Of a DNA stretch of 64,000 bases, positions 44,734 to 53,277 are shown in pieces. Within the stretch, counting starts at the first letter, position 1; each line of letters begins with the position of its first letter. Source of the DNA: Flavobacterium sp. 9 (GTDB taxonomy: Bacteria; Bacteroidota; Bacteroidia; Flavobacteriales; Flavobacteriaceae); NCBI RefSeq assembly GCF_002754195.1, contig NZ_PEEU01000001.1, positions 2,914,001 to 2,978,000 of the forward strand, given 5' to 3'. The position numbers and the translations under genes were made by a program. The notes under the pieces were generated by a model. It worked only from the letters and a program-made list of their open reading frames with translations. It was not told where the DNA came from and ran no database searches.

Positions 44734-45759
44734 ATGTTAAAAAACGACCTATTTTTAAAAGCATTAAAAGGAGAAACTGTTCAACGTCCGCCAGTATGGA
44801 TGATGCGTCAAGCCGGAAGATATTTACCGGAATTTATCGCTTTGCGTGATAAATATGATTTCTTCACACGTTGTCAAACTCCGGAATTGGCTGCTGAAAT
44901 CACGGTTCAACCAATTCGTAGAATTGCTCCGGATGCAGCGATTTTATTCTCAGATATTCTGGTTGTTCCACAAGCAATGGGAATCGAAGTTTTAATGAAA
45001 GAAAATTTTGGTCCGTTTTTACCAAACCCAATTCGTTCGCTTGCTGACGTTCATAGAGTTTATGTTCCGGATATTCAGGAAAGTTTAGGTTATGTGATGG
45101 ATGCCATTAAATTGACTAAAGAAATGCTGAACGACGAAGTACCGTTAATTGGTTTCGCTGGTTCGCCTTGGACAATTTTCTGTTATGCTGTTGAAGGAAA
45201 AGGTTCTAAAAGTTTTGATACTGCAAAAGGTTTCTGTTTCTCAAATCCAGCTGCAGCGCATACTTTATTACAAAAAATTACAGATACTACTATTTTATAC
45301 TTAAAAGAAAAAGTAAAAGCTGGTGTTGATGCAGTTCAGATTTTTGATTCTTGGGGAGGAATGCTTTCTCCGGTTGATTATCAGGAATTCTCATGGAAAT
45401 ACATCAACCAAATCGTTGAAGCTTTGGCTGATCACGCTCCGGTTATCGTTTTCGGAAAAGGATGTTGGTTTGCTCTTGGCGAAATGGGTAAAAGTAGAGC
45501 TTCGGCACTTGGTGTAGACTGGACATGTTCGGCTAGAAATGCTCGTTATTTATCTGGTGGAAATATTACTTTACAAGGAAATTTCGATCCGTCAAGATTA
45601 CTTTCTCCAATTCCAACTATTAAAAAGATGGTTCACGAAATGATCGATGAATTCGGAAAAGATAAATATGTTGTAAATTTAGGTCACGGAATTTTACCAA
45701 ATATCCCTGTAGATCACGCAAAAGCGTTTATTGACGCGGTTAAGGAATACGGGAATTAG
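44734..45759 (+). CDS. hemE: Uroporphyrinogen decarboxylase
   Basis: 341 residues. The N-terminal [16 protein letters not shown] signature, [14 protein letters not shown] and [12 protein letters not shown] are hallmarks of HemE. It removes four carboxyl groups to make coproporphyrinogen III. It is downstream of hemD after a hairpin repeat. Confidence 0.95.
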   Translation: MLKNDLFLKALKGETVQRPPVWMMRQAGRYLPEFIALRDKYDFFTRCQTPELAAEITVQPIRRIAPDAAILFSDILVVPQAMGIEVLMKENFGPFLPNPIRSLADVHRVYVPDIQESLGYVMDAIKLTKEMLNDEVPLIGFAGSPWTIFCYAVEGKGSKSFDTAKGFCFSNPAAAHTLLQKITDTTILYLKEKVKAGVDAVQIFDSWGGMLSPVDYQEFSWKYINQIVEALADHAPVIVFGKGCWFALGEMGKSRASALGVDWTCSARNARYLSGGNITLQGNFDPSRLLSPIPTIKKMVHEMIDEFGKDKYVVNLGHGILPNIPVDHAKAFIDAVKEYGN

Positions 45760-45821
45760 TATATTAGTATTCAGTCGCAGTTTTCAGTTTTTCTGTAGCT
45801 ATTGCTAAATATCAAGAATAA

Positions 45822-45893
45822 AAGTTCCGGAGGAACGATTCATTTTGTAGCCCCGGATTTTAATCCGGGGTTTCCGAATAATGCCAAAACATC
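45822..45893. repeat. Intergenic hairpin repeat after hemE
   Basis: GTTCCGGAGGAAC (45824-45836) is a 5-3-5 hairpin and CCCCGGATTTTAATCCGGGG is a second palindrome, separated by TTTTGTAG. Related copies lie at 34427-34484 and, inverted, at 60163-60222. Confidence 0.7.
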
Positions 45894-45915
45894 CCGATTT
45901 AGAAAACGTACAAAC

Positions 45916-46293
45916 ATGTTAAATAAAGGTTTAAGAGACGAAGAAAAAATCAGAATTGACAATGTTCTAAAAACATTGCGAACACTCATTTTTGTCCCTT
46001 ATCCTTTGGCCCATTTGCAAAAATCAGATATCGAAAATCAATTAAAAGAGTTTGGACTAAATATTCAAACATTAATTGATTACTCCAATGAAGAATTAAT
46101 TACCTTATTAAATCGTCTTCATTTTGACTGGGAACAGTTAGAACAATTTGGTGATATTTTAATAGAATTTTCAAAAGAAGAAAATTATAATTTTGAAGAC
46201 AAAGCTTTAGCCATTTACCAATATATCCAACAGGAAAGTAAGGTTTTCTCCTTTGGAATAAATACTAAAATAGCTTCGGCTAAAAACAAATAA
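45916..46293 (+). CDS. Hypothetical protein
   Basis: 125 residues from the Met at 45916. An in-frame Met at 45802 exists, but its first 38 codons translate the hairpin repeat at 45822-45893, so the later start is preferred. Mostly helical and soluble (NVLKTLRTLIFV, HFDWEQLEQFGDILIEF). No known domain recognised. The GNAT gene starts 3 nt after its stop, so the two are likely cotranscribed. Confidence 0.6.
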   Translation: MLNKGLRDEEKIRIDNVLKTLRTLIFVPYPLAHLQKSDIENQLKEFGLNIQTLIDYSNEELITLLNRLHFDWEQLEQFGDILIEFSKEENYNFEDKALAIYQYIQQESKVFSFGINTKIASAKNK

Positions 46294-46296
46294 GCA

Positions 46297-46848
46297 ATGG
46301 ATATCATCGATTGGAAAATAGAATCAATTAGCAATATTCTTCCGGAAGAGTTTTATTACCTCATCGAAAAGAATAAAAAACACATTGAAAAAACTTTCCC
46401 GGTGACTCTTTCTTATTGTGAAGATCTGGAAAAAACAAGAAAATTTATTGCCTTCAACCAAGATAAAGAAAACCATAAAGAAGGATATTATTTCTATGCA
46501 AGAGATATAAAAACCAATACTTTAATTGGTTATTTATGTATAAAAAGCATTGATACGAATAAAGCAAAATGTGAATTGGGTTATTTTGTTGATGAAGATT
46601 TTCAAGGAAAAGGAATTACTTCAAAGTTGGTTTCTGAAACTTTAGACTTTTGTTTCAATACTTTAAAAATGAACAAAGTTTTTATTTGTACTTCAAAAAT
46701 CAATAAAGCAAGTCAGCAAATTGCTTTGAAACATCATTTTATACAAGAAGGAATTTTAAGAGACGAATTCAAAAATGGCGACGGAACATTAGAAGATGTC
46801 GTTTACTTTGGGTTGCTTAAATCTGAATATAATAACAATGAAAGATAA
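46297..46848 (+). CDS. GNAT-family N-acetyltransferase (RimJ/RimL type)
   Basis: 183 residues. The acetyl-CoA loop appears as VDEDFQGKGITSKLVSETLD (Q-x-x-G-x-G/A form), and ELGYFV and the C-terminal EDVVYFGLL are typical of RimJ/L-like enzymes. It probably acetylates a protein N-terminus or a small molecule. It is in a small group with an unknown gene upstream and a membrane gene overlapping its end by 11 nt, set between hemE and hemF. Confidence 0.85.
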   Translation: MDIIDWKIESISNILPEEFYYLIEKNKKHIEKTFPVTLSYCEDLEKTRKFIAFNQDKENHKEGYYFYARDIKTNTLIGYLCIKSIDTNKAKCELGYFVDEDFQGKGITSKLVSETLDFCFNTLKMNKVFICTSKINKASQQIALKHHFIQEGILRDEFKNGDGTLEDVVYFGLLKSEYNNNER

Positions 46849-47191
46849 TTTAACTTTTAACTTTGGGGAATCAAAGCTCATTTCTAAAGGCTATCAAATA
46901 ATAAAAATCATCTTTAATATTATTTTTTTTGGCTTTTACTACTATTGCCTTTTTTTTCCAATAATAAAATTTAATTTCTCTTCAAATAACACTGATATGA
47001 CAGCTAGTCAATCCTGTGGGTCAGGTTTCCTAACTTTTCTTTATCCGATATTTATAATTATACTTACAATATTATATCTGGTTTGCATTTCAGTTTATTC
47101 AAAAAATATCAAGTATAAAAGTTTGTTTTATAAATTAGTATTATGTCCTTTCATCCTATTAACTGTATATTATTTATATAACGAAAGATAA
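46838..47191 (+). CDS. Small membrane protein, unknown function
   Basis: 117 residues from the Met of MKDNLTFNFGESK; the in-frame Met at 46796 lies deeper in the GNAT gene. About three membrane segments (near 24-45, 65-85 and 94-113) with two Lys-rich loops. No family recognised. Translational coupling to the GNAT gene is likely because they overlap by 11 nt. Confidence 0.55.
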   Translation: MKDNLTFNFGESKLISKGYQIIKIIFNIIFFGFYYYCLFFPIIKFNFSSNNTDMTASQSCGSGFLTFLYPIFIIILTILYLVCISVYSKNIKYKSLFYKLVLCPFILLTVYYLYNER

Positions 47192-47211
47192 TTTTTTAGA
47201 AACCCCTTAAA

Positions 47212-48117
47212 ATGAAAGATAAATTTTACGCATACATACAAAAATTACAAGATCAGATTTGCGCCGGATTAGAAGCCGTTGACGGAACAGCAAAATTCCG
47301 TGAAGATCTTTGGAAACGTCCAGAAGGTGGCGGCGGAAGAACACGTGTTATTGAAAACGGTGCTGTTTTCGAAAAAGGCGGCGTAAACATTTCAGCCGTA
47401 CATGGAAAACTTCCAGAAGCGATGCAAAAAATGTTTGCCGTTGGCGAAGCAGATTTTTTTGCTTGTGGATTAAGTTTGGTTTTACATCCTAAGAACCCGA
47501 TGGTTCCTACTGTGCACGCTAATTGGCGATATTTCGAAATGTATGATGAATCTGGAAAAGTGATTGAACAATGGTTTGGTGGTGGACAAGATTTAACGCC
47601 TTATTATTTGTTTGAAGAAGATGCAAAACACTTTCATCAAACGTGTAAAACTGCTTGCGACAAACACAATCCGGAATTTTATCCAAAATATAAAAAACAA
47701 TGTGACGCTTATTTCTGGAATGCGCATAGAAACGAAGCACGCGGAATTGGCGGTTTGTTCTTTGATTATTGCAAAGCAAGCGAAACAATGTCAATGGAAG
47801 ATTGGTACAACTTTGTAACCGAAGTTGGAAATAGTTTCCTTGAAGCTTATGTGCCAATTGTAGAAAAAAGAAAAAATTTAGAATATACTCCGGCAAACAG
47901 AAACTGGCAGGAAATTCGTCGTGGCCGTTATGTTGAGTTTAATCTGGTTCATGACAAAGGAACTTTGTTTGGTTTAAAAACCAACGGAAGAATTGAGAGC
48001 ATTTTGATGAGTTTACCACCACATGTGCAATGGGTTTACGATCATCATGCAGAAGCAGGAAGTCAAGAAGAAAAATTAGTAAATGTGCTAGAAAATCCTG
48101 TTGATTGGGTTCAATAA
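47212..48117 (+). CDS. hemF: Oxygen-dependent coproporphyrinogen III oxidase
   Basis: 301 residues. GGGGRTRVIENGAVFEKGGV, VHANWRYFE and WFGGGQDLTPYYL are the family's signatures, with RGGGF-like RGIGGLFFDY and the C-terminal FNLVHDKGTLFGLKTNGRIE. It converts coproporphyrinogen III to protoporphyrinogen IX with oxygen, fitting an aerobic life style. It is followed by a RAYT-like element and its repeats. Confidence 0.95.
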   Translation: MKDKFYAYIQKLQDQICAGLEAVDGTAKFREDLWKRPEGGGGRTRVIENGAVFEKGGVNISAVHGKLPEAMQKMFAVGEADFFACGLSLVLHPKNPMVPTVHANWRYFEMYDESGKVIEQWFGGGQDLTPYYLFEEDAKHFHQTCKTACDKHNPEFYPKYKKQCDAYFWNAHRNEARGIGGLFFDYCKASETMSMEDWYNFVTEVGNSFLEAYVPIVEKRKNLEYTPANRNWQEIRRGRYVEFNLVHDKGTLFGLKTNGRIESILMSLPPHVQWVYDHHAEAGSQEEKLVNVLENPVDWVQ

Positions 48118-48126
48118 AGATGTATT

Positions 48127-48290
48127 GCTCCGATGGAGCTTTAATTAAATAGCGAATAATATTAGCTATAAATATTTTACTCCTCTGGAGAGCTTTGTTT
48201 AACTTAACCTGATTTAATACAATTAAGTCCCATCGGGACAGCATATTTATAGTCGTTTTGTAGATTTATTTTATTAAACTCCATTGGAGT
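48127..48290. repeat. REP-like hairpin array left of the RAYT gene
   Basis: Four 13-nt hairpins spaced about 50 bp: GCTCCGATGGAGC (48127), ACTCCTCTGGAGA (48179), GTCCCATCGGGAC (48227) and ACTCCATTGGAGT (48278). Between the first pair is AGCTATAAATAT, and between the second pair its complement ATATTTATAG, so the array is an inverted dimer. It matches the array at 48779-48946 in order and spacing. Confidence 0.75.
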
Positions 48291-48313
48291 GAAATCTTTT
48301 AAATCAAAATTTT

Positions 48314-48772
48314 ATGGCAAATACCTATTCGCAATTGTATATTCATATTGTTTTCGCTGTTAAAGGCAGACAAAATTTAATTTCAACCGTTTGGAAAGAT
48401 GAAGTTTATAAATATATTACAGGAATTGTTACAAATAAAGAGCAAAAATTAATTGTCATTAATGGAATGCCAGATCACGTCCATATTTTAATTGGTTTAA
48501 AACCTAACAAATCCATATCTGATTTAGTTAGAGATATAAAGGCTAATTCATCTAAATTTATAAATGATAAAAAGTGGGTTAATGGTAAATTTGAATGGCA
48601 AACCGGATTTGGAGCCTTTTCTTATAGTCATTCTCAATTAACGAATGTTATAAAATATATTCGTAATCAAGAAGAACATCATAAAACAAAAACATTCAAA
48701 GAAGAATATATTGAATTTTTGAAATTATTTGATGTTGACTTTAAAAATGAATATTTGTTTGAGGAGGTTTAA
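48314..48772 (+). CDS. Y1 (HUH) transposase, RAYT/IS200-like
   Basis: 152 residues. The HUH motif is His55-Val-His57 in GMPDHVHILIGL, and the catalytic Tyr is probably Tyr115 in VIKYIRNQEEHHK, with QTGFGAFSYS before it. This is the Transposase_17 family, which nicks single-stranded DNA at hairpins. No TnpB or accessory gene is present, and the gene is flanked on both sides by REP-like hairpin arrays, the layout known for REP-associated tyrosine transposases (RAYTs). It is likely domesticated or semi-mobile. Confidence 0.88.
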   Translation: MANTYSQLYIHIVFAVKGRQNLISTVWKDEVYKYITGIVTNKEQKLIVINGMPDHVHILIGLKPNKSISDLVRDIKANSSKFINDKKWVNGKFEWQTGFGAFSYSHSQLTNVIKYIRNQEEHHKTKTFKEEYIEFLKLFDVDFKNEYLFEEV

Positions 48773-48778
48773 TATTTC

Positions 48779-48946
48779 GCTCCGCGGGAGCTTTGATAAG
48801 AATGTGGACTAATTAGCTATAAATATAATGCTCCAATGGAGCTCCAATTGAAACACAACCAGAGCTTTTTAAAGCATGAATAAATCCCAGAGGGATGCAA
48901 TATTTATAGAAATTTATAGGTTTATTTTATTGAACCCCATCGGGGT
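48779..48946. repeat. REP-like hairpin array right of the RAYT gene
   Basis: Four 13-nt hairpins: GCTCCGCGGGAGC (48779), GCTCCAATGGAGC (48830), ATCCCAGAGGGAT (48884) and ACCCCATCGGGGT (48934). AGCTATAAATAT and ATATTTATAG occur at the same relative places as in the left array, so the two arrays are diverged direct repeats. Confidence 0.75.
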
Positions 48947-48987
48947 GACATATATAAACACTAATATTATTATTTGAATAAAATTTA

Positions 48988-49929
48988 ATGGATCTAAAAC
49001 TGATTTATATAGTGTTTTTTGGAGGCGTTTTTGGGTGTTTTGCTCAGAAAGATTCGCTTCAAAATCCCTATTTTAAATCTTATAATGACAACGTTACAGC
49101 CAGCGCTTATTATTTAGACACTTCTAATAATTTTCAGCTTGGTTTTACAATAGATGGACAAAAAAAATACATCGACCTTAATCCAAACCGAAAAGAACAG
49201 CTTGGTTTAAGTTTAAGTTACAAGTTCATAGATATAAGTTTTGGTTTTGCTCCTAAGTTTTTCGATATAAACAGAGACAATTCAAATTCTAAACTATTTA
49301 GTTTCAACACCCGATTTTATTATAAAAAATGGATGCAATCCTTCACTTTTATTAATCAAAAGGGGTTTTATGCTTATGATTCCGGTATTACTGTAGATTT
49401 TCCGCGAATGCGAACTACAAAAATTGGCGGAACAACTTCATATATTTTCAACAAGAATTTTTCTTATAAAGCATTGGTCAATCAAAACGAATGGCAAACG
49501 AAGAGTTCCGGAAGTTTTATTCCCACTTTTTCGTTTTATTATACCAATTTGAATTTGAACATTGAACCAGATTCTTCAAACGGAGATATCTATGTTTTTT
49601 CATTAGCTCCCTCCTATTTTTATAATTTCGTAATTAGTGATCGCGTTTTAATAGGAACCGGACTTGCTTTTGGTGCCGGAATCAATGATGTCGATGGAGA
49701 TGTTTCGGCGTTGTATCAATTAGACTTCAATTTAAAGCTTGCCTATAATAGAGATCGGTTTTTTGCTTATGCGAGCTTAAACACACTTAATTTCGTTCAG
49801 AATGACGCTGCAGAAGCACGACTGAACGATAATATTTCAACTTTAAAATTCAGTATTGGTTATCGATTTGATCCTCCAAATAAAGTAAAAGAAGTTTATG
49901 AGGAGATAAATAAAAAAACAGGCTTATAG
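48988..49929 (+). CDS. DUF4421 outer-membrane beta-barrel protein
   Basis: 313 residues with a signal peptide (about 1-19, ending CFAQ). The mature part is a run of amphipathic, aromatic-rich strands (LGLSLSYKFIDISFGFAPKF, LKFSIGYRFD), as in the DUF4421 family of Bacteroidota outer-membrane proteins. Function unknown. It is monocistronic or first in a run with the aldolase 50 nt downstream. Confidence 0.78.
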   Translation: MDLKLIYIVFFGGVFGCFAQKDSLQNPYFKSYNDNVTASAYYLDTSNNFQLGFTIDGQKKYIDLNPNRKEQLGLSLSYKFIDISFGFAPKFFDINRDNSNSKLFSFNTRFYYKKWMQSFTFINQKGFYAYDSGITVDFPRMRTTKIGGTTSYIFNKNFSYKALVNQNEWQTKSSGSFIPTFSFYYTNLNLNIEPDSSNGDIYVFSLAPSYFYNFVISDRVLIGTGLAFGAGINDVDGDVSALYQLDFNLKLAYNRDRFFAYASLNTLNFVQNDAAEARLNDNISTLKFSIGYRFDPPNKVKEVYEEINKKTGL

Positions 49930-49979
49930 TTATTTCAATTCAACTAAAATTTTCATTCTACAATTTAAACTAAAATGTT

Positions 49980-50882
49980 ATGGAAAAGAGAAATATAAAC
50001 ACGGTACAATTAGATCGTATGCATTCCGGAAAAGGTTTTATCGCCGCACTAGATCAAAGTGGCGGAAGTACGCCAAAGGCATTAGCACAATATGGCGTAC
50101 AGGAAAGCAGTTTTTCGAATGAAGAAGAAATGTACACTCTTGTGCACGAAATGAGAACCCGAATTATCAAAAGTCCTGCGTTTGATAGTGAATATATTTT
50201 AGGAGCAATTTTGTTTGAAAATACTATGGATCGCAAAATAGACGGACAATGGACTGCCGACTATTTGTGGGAGAAGAAAAATATAGTTCCTTTTCTAAAA
50301 GTTGACAAAGGTCTTGCTGATCTTGCAAATGGTGTTCAACTGATGAAACCTATTTCTAATCTAGACGAATTGTTGACGCGAGCTGTAGAACGAAATATTT
50401 TTGGAACCAAAATGCGTTCTGTTATTAAAGAAGCAAATGCAACAGGAATTCGCGAAGTTGTAGAACAGCAATTTGCGGTTGGTTTACAAATCTTCGAAAA
50501 AGGACTTGTGCCAATTATTGAACCTGAAGTTGATATTTACAGCGTTGATAAAGAAAAATCAGAAGCAATTCTAAAAGAAGAAATCAAAAAGCAACTTAGT
50601 TTATTAGACAAAGATGTCAAAGTGATGCTGAAATTGTCTATTCCAACTGTGAATGATTTTTACAAAGAACTAATCTCTGATCCACATGTTGTGCGTGTTG
50701 TTGCTTTATCCGGAGGTTACGGACAAGATGAAGCCAATGATAAACTATCGCAAAATCACGGATTGATAGCAAGTTTCTCAAGAGCATTATCTGAAGGACT
50801 TTTTGCAGATCAATCTGATGCTGAATTTGACGCTAAAATAGGTAAAACAATCAAAGAGATTTACGAAGCTTCAATAACATAA
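49980..50882 (+). CDS. fda: Class I fructose-bisphosphate aldolase (bacterial type)
   Basis: 300 residues, the length of the short bacterial class I aldolase known from Staphylococcus. [19 protein letters not shown] is the N-terminal signature. [16 protein letters not shown] and VMLKLSIPT hold the conserved acidic residues and the Schiff-base Lys region. It splits fructose 1,6-bisphosphate into two triose phosphates. Its place between hemF and hemB has no obvious pathway reason. Confidence 0.9.
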   Translation: MEKRNINTVQLDRMHSGKGFIAALDQSGGSTPKALAQYGVQESSFSNEEEMYTLVHEMRTRIIKSPAFDSEYILGAILFENTMDRKIDGQWTADYLWEKKNIVPFLKVDKGLADLANGVQLMKPISNLDELLTRAVERNIFGTKMRSVIKEANATGIREVVEQQFAVGLQIFEKGLVPIIEPEVDIYSVDKEKSEAILKEEIKKQLSLLDKDVKVMLKLSIPTVNDFYKELISDPHVVRVVALSGGYGQDEANDKLSQNHGLIASFSRALSEGLFADQSDAEFDAKIGKTIKEIYEASIT

Positions 50883-50990
50883 ATAAGTCGAAAGTTAAAA
50901 GTCATAAAGTCAAAAGGCTTAGCAAATCAAAAAATTAAGACTATAGAAAAATCTAAAATCTACAGTCTAAAATCTAAAATTTAAAATATT

Positions 50991-51983
50991 ATGTTCCCAT
51001 TACAAAGAAACCGTCGTTTAAGAACCAATGAATCTATTCGTTCCTTAGTTCGTGAAACTAGTTTGAGCCCGCAAGATTTTATGCTTCCAATGTTTGTTGC
51101 GGAAGGAAAAGGTGTAAAAGTTGCCATTCCGTCAATGCCTGGAATTTATCGTCATTCTTTAGACAATACGATTAAAGAAGTAAAAGAAGCTTGGGATTTA
51201 GGAATCAAAGCGGTGAATATCTACGTAAAAGTAAGCGACAGTCTTAAAGACAATAAAGGTGTTGAAGCCTGGAATAAAGATGGTTTGATGCAACAAACTA
51301 TTCGTGCGATTAAAGATGCAGTTCCTGAAATGATTGTTATGCCGGATGTGGCGCTTGATCCATATTCAATTTATGGCCATGACGGAATTATCGAAAATGG
51401 TCAATTAATCAATGATGCAACTGTTGATGCTTTAACCAGAATGAGTTTGAGTCATGCTGAGGCTGGAGCCGATTTTGTTGCGCCAAGTGACATGATGGAC
51501 GGAAGAGTTTTGGCAATCAGAAAAGCATTGGAAGAAAACGGACATCATAATGTGGGAATCATGAGTTATAGTGCCAAATATGCTTCGGCATTTTATGGTC
51601 CTTTTCGTGATGCTTTGGATTCTGCTCCGGTAGATTCTCAAAATATTCCTAAAGATAAAAAGACATATCAGATGGATTATGCAAACCGAATTGAAGGAAT
51701 TCGTGAAGCATTATTAGATGTTGAAGAAGGTGCAGATATTGTAATGGTAAAACCTGGAATGGCTTATTTAGACATTGTTCGTGAGGTAAAAAATGCCGTT
51801 CATGTGCCTGTTGCTGTTTACCAAGTATCTGGTGAGTACGCTATGGTAAAGGCTGCAGCCGAAAGAGGATGGTTAGATCATGATAAAATTATGATAGAGC
51901 AACTATATTGCATTAAGCGCGCAGGAGCAAGTATTATCTCAACTTACTTTGCAAAAGAAGCTGCTGTAATCTTAAATAAATAG
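50991..51983 (+). CDS. hemB: Porphobilinogen synthase (delta-aminolevulinate dehydratase)
   Basis: 330 residues. The two Schiff-base lysines are Lys196 in SYSAKYASAFYGP and Lys254 in MVKPGMAYLD. The metal loop reads PDVALDPYSIYGHDG, with Asp in place of the three Cys of zinc-dependent HemB, so it is of the zinc-independent (magnesium-type) class. It condenses two 5-aminolevulinate molecules to porphobilinogen. A cytochrome c gene starts 3 nt after its stop codon. Confidence 0.95.
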   Translation: MFPLQRNRRLRTNESIRSLVRETSLSPQDFMLPMFVAEGKGVKVAIPSMPGIYRHSLDNTIKEVKEAWDLGIKAVNIYVKVSDSLKDNKGVEAWNKDGLMQQTIRAIKDAVPEMIVMPDVALDPYSIYGHDGIIENGQLINDATVDALTRMSLSHAEAGADFVAPSDMMDGRVLAIRKALEENGHHNVGIMSYSAKYASAFYGPFRDALDSAPVDSQNIPKDKKTYQMDYANRIEGIREALLDVEEGADIVMVKPGMAYLDIVREVKNAVHVPVAVYQVSGEYAMVKAAAERGWLDHDKIMIEQLYCIKRAGASIISTYFAKEAAVILNK

Positions 51984-51986
51984 TCG

Positions 51987-52388
51987 ATGAAAAAAGTATT
52001 ATTCTTATCTGCCGTTTTAGCATTTGCATCATGTAAAAAAGAGTCAACTGAAAACCCAACAGAGAATTCAACAGAATCATATTCCGAAGGAGAATCGGCG
52101 AAAGCCAAAACTCCGGAAGCTTTAGGAAAAGAAATTTTTGAAGGACAAGGAAACTGTATTTCATGTCATCAGGTTGATCAAAAAGTAATTGGACCAAGCT
52201 TACAGGAAATTGCAAAAACCTATAAAGACAAAAAAGGTGATATTGTAACTTTCCTAAAAGGAAATGCAGAACCAATTGTTGATCCAAGTCAGTTTGCGGT
52301 TATGAAAACCAATATTCCGATAACGCAGGCAATGTCTGATGAAGAATTGAAAGCTATTGAAACTTATATTTACAGCAACTTGAAATAA
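51987..52388 (+). CDS. Cytochrome c lipoprotein
   Basis: 133 residues. Lipoprotein signal (LAFASC, Cys16), a Ser/Glu-rich linker (17-40) and a single class I cytochrome c domain with Cys57-Ile-Ser-Cys60-His61. The Met ligand is probably in FAVMKTN near residue 107. It carries electrons in the periplasm, anchored to a membrane. Directly coupled to hemB (3 nt), which links haem supply to a haem protein. Confidence 0.88.
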   Translation: MKKVLFLSAVLAFASCKKESTENPTENSTESYSEGESAKAKTPEALGKEIFEGQGNCISCHQVDQKVIGPSLQEIAKTYKDKKGDIVTFLKGNAEPIVDPSQFAVMKTNIPITQAMSDEELKAIETYIYSNLK

Positions 52389-52481
52389 TAGTTGTTTAAA
52401 TTATCTTTTGAAATTCACTGCTGACATACTGTTGTCACCAACTGATTATACATTTGGATTCAAATAAATAATTTAGGCACA

Positions 52482-52934
52482 ATGGACATTCAAAAATTCA
52501 ACATTATTGGAATTTCGGTTAGAACAACTAACGAAAACGGGCAATCAGGACAAGATATTCCTGCGCTTTTGAAGAAATTTATAGGAGAAGGAATTGCTGA
52601 AAAGATTCCCAATAAAATAAGTAACGATGTTATTTTCGTTTATACGGATTACGAAAAGGATCATACAAAACCATATACGACCATTTTAGGATGTCCGGTA
52701 GAAGGTTTAGATTCAATTCCCGCAGAAATGACTGGTAAAACAATTGAAGGCGTTCATTACGAGAAATTCGTTGCAAAAGGAAACCTTACTGAAGGTGCTG
52801 TTTACAAGGAATGGATGAAAATCTGGAACTCAGATCTGGACAGAAGCTTTACTTCTGATTTTGAAATTTACGGAGAGAAAGCTCAGAATCCTGAAAATGC
52901 AGAAGTTGACATTTTCATCGCAATAAATAGATAA
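52482..52934 (+). CDS. GyrI-like / effector-binding domain protein
   Basis: 150 residues made of a single AraC-type effector-binding (GyrI-like) domain, with GISVRTTNEN near the start and the C-terminal DVEIYGEK-like pattern FEIYGEKAQNPENAEVDIFI. Stand-alone members bind small hydrophobic ligands or inhibit gyrase, but the role here is unknown. No DNA-binding part is attached. A strong terminator follows. Confidence 0.8.
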   Translation: MDIQKFNIIGISVRTTNENGQSGQDIPALLKKFIGEGIAEKIPNKISNDVIFVYTDYEKDHTKPYTTILGCPVEGLDSIPAEMTGKTIEGVHYEKFVAKGNLTEGAVYKEWMKIWNSDLDRSFTSDFEIYGEKAQNPENAEVDIFIAINR

Positions 52935-52938
52935 AACA

Positions 52939-52975
52939 AAAACGGCGCTAAGATTATTAGCGCCGTTTTTTATTT
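52939..52975 (+). terminator. Terminator after the GyrI-like gene
   Basis: AACGGCGCTAA and TTAGCGCCGTT form an 11-bp stem (52941-52967) with a 5-nt loop, followed by a T-rich tail. Confidence 0.9.
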
Positions 52976-52995
52976 TATATATCCCAATTCCTTTT

Positions 52996-53166
52996 GTTCC
53001 ATAGGAACATTTCATCGGTAGAAAATTATATTAATATTGGCATTTTACGTTCCGTAGGAACGTGTGAGATCATCATTTTTTTCAACAATCCAGCATATCA
53101 AAAGTTCCTACGGAACGTAAACGTGACTGATCGCTATTTTTTACCGATGAAACATTCCTACGGAAT
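52996..53166. repeat. GTTCCNNNGGAAC hairpin array
   Basis: Four 13-nt hairpins, GTTCCATAGGAAC (52996), GTTCCGTAGGAAC (53049), GTTCCTACGGAAC (53104) and ATTCCTACGGAAT (53154), are spaced about 50 bp. TTTCATCGGTAGAAAA after the first and TTTTTTACCGATGAAA before the last are inverted copies, so the block is an inverted dimer like the RAYT-flanking arrays, though no transposase lies inside it. Confidence 0.75.
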
Positions 53167-53220
53167 GATAAGCTGGTGTAGAAAAAAATGAAAAGCTTTG
53201 TTTTCATTACATTCTTATAA

Positions 53221-53259
53221 AAAAAGGGGCTTTCTCAACTTTTGAGAAAGCCCCTTTTT
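53221..53259. terminator. Bidirectional terminator downstream of the M13 peptidase
   Basis: AAAAAGGGGCTTTCTCAA pairs with TTGAGAAAGCCCCTTTTT around a 3-nt loop, giving A and T runs on both sides. It mainly serves the peptidase gene on the minus strand. Confidence 0.9.
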
Positions 53260-53277
53260 ATATCATACAATAAAAGA

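Noticed and set aside
45802..45915. N-terminal extension of the hypothetical protein at 45916
   Set aside because: These 38 codons translate the GTTCCGGAGGAAC hairpin repeat found in other gaps, so the upstream start is not believed.
48127..48946. CRISPR array around the RAYT gene
   Set aside because: Repeat units are short, variable hairpins and the spacers are themselves repeated between the two sides.
52996..53166. CRISPR-like array of four regularly spaced repeats
   Set aside because: The repeats are 13-nt palindromes with related, inverted spacers and no cas genes; this is a REP-type array.
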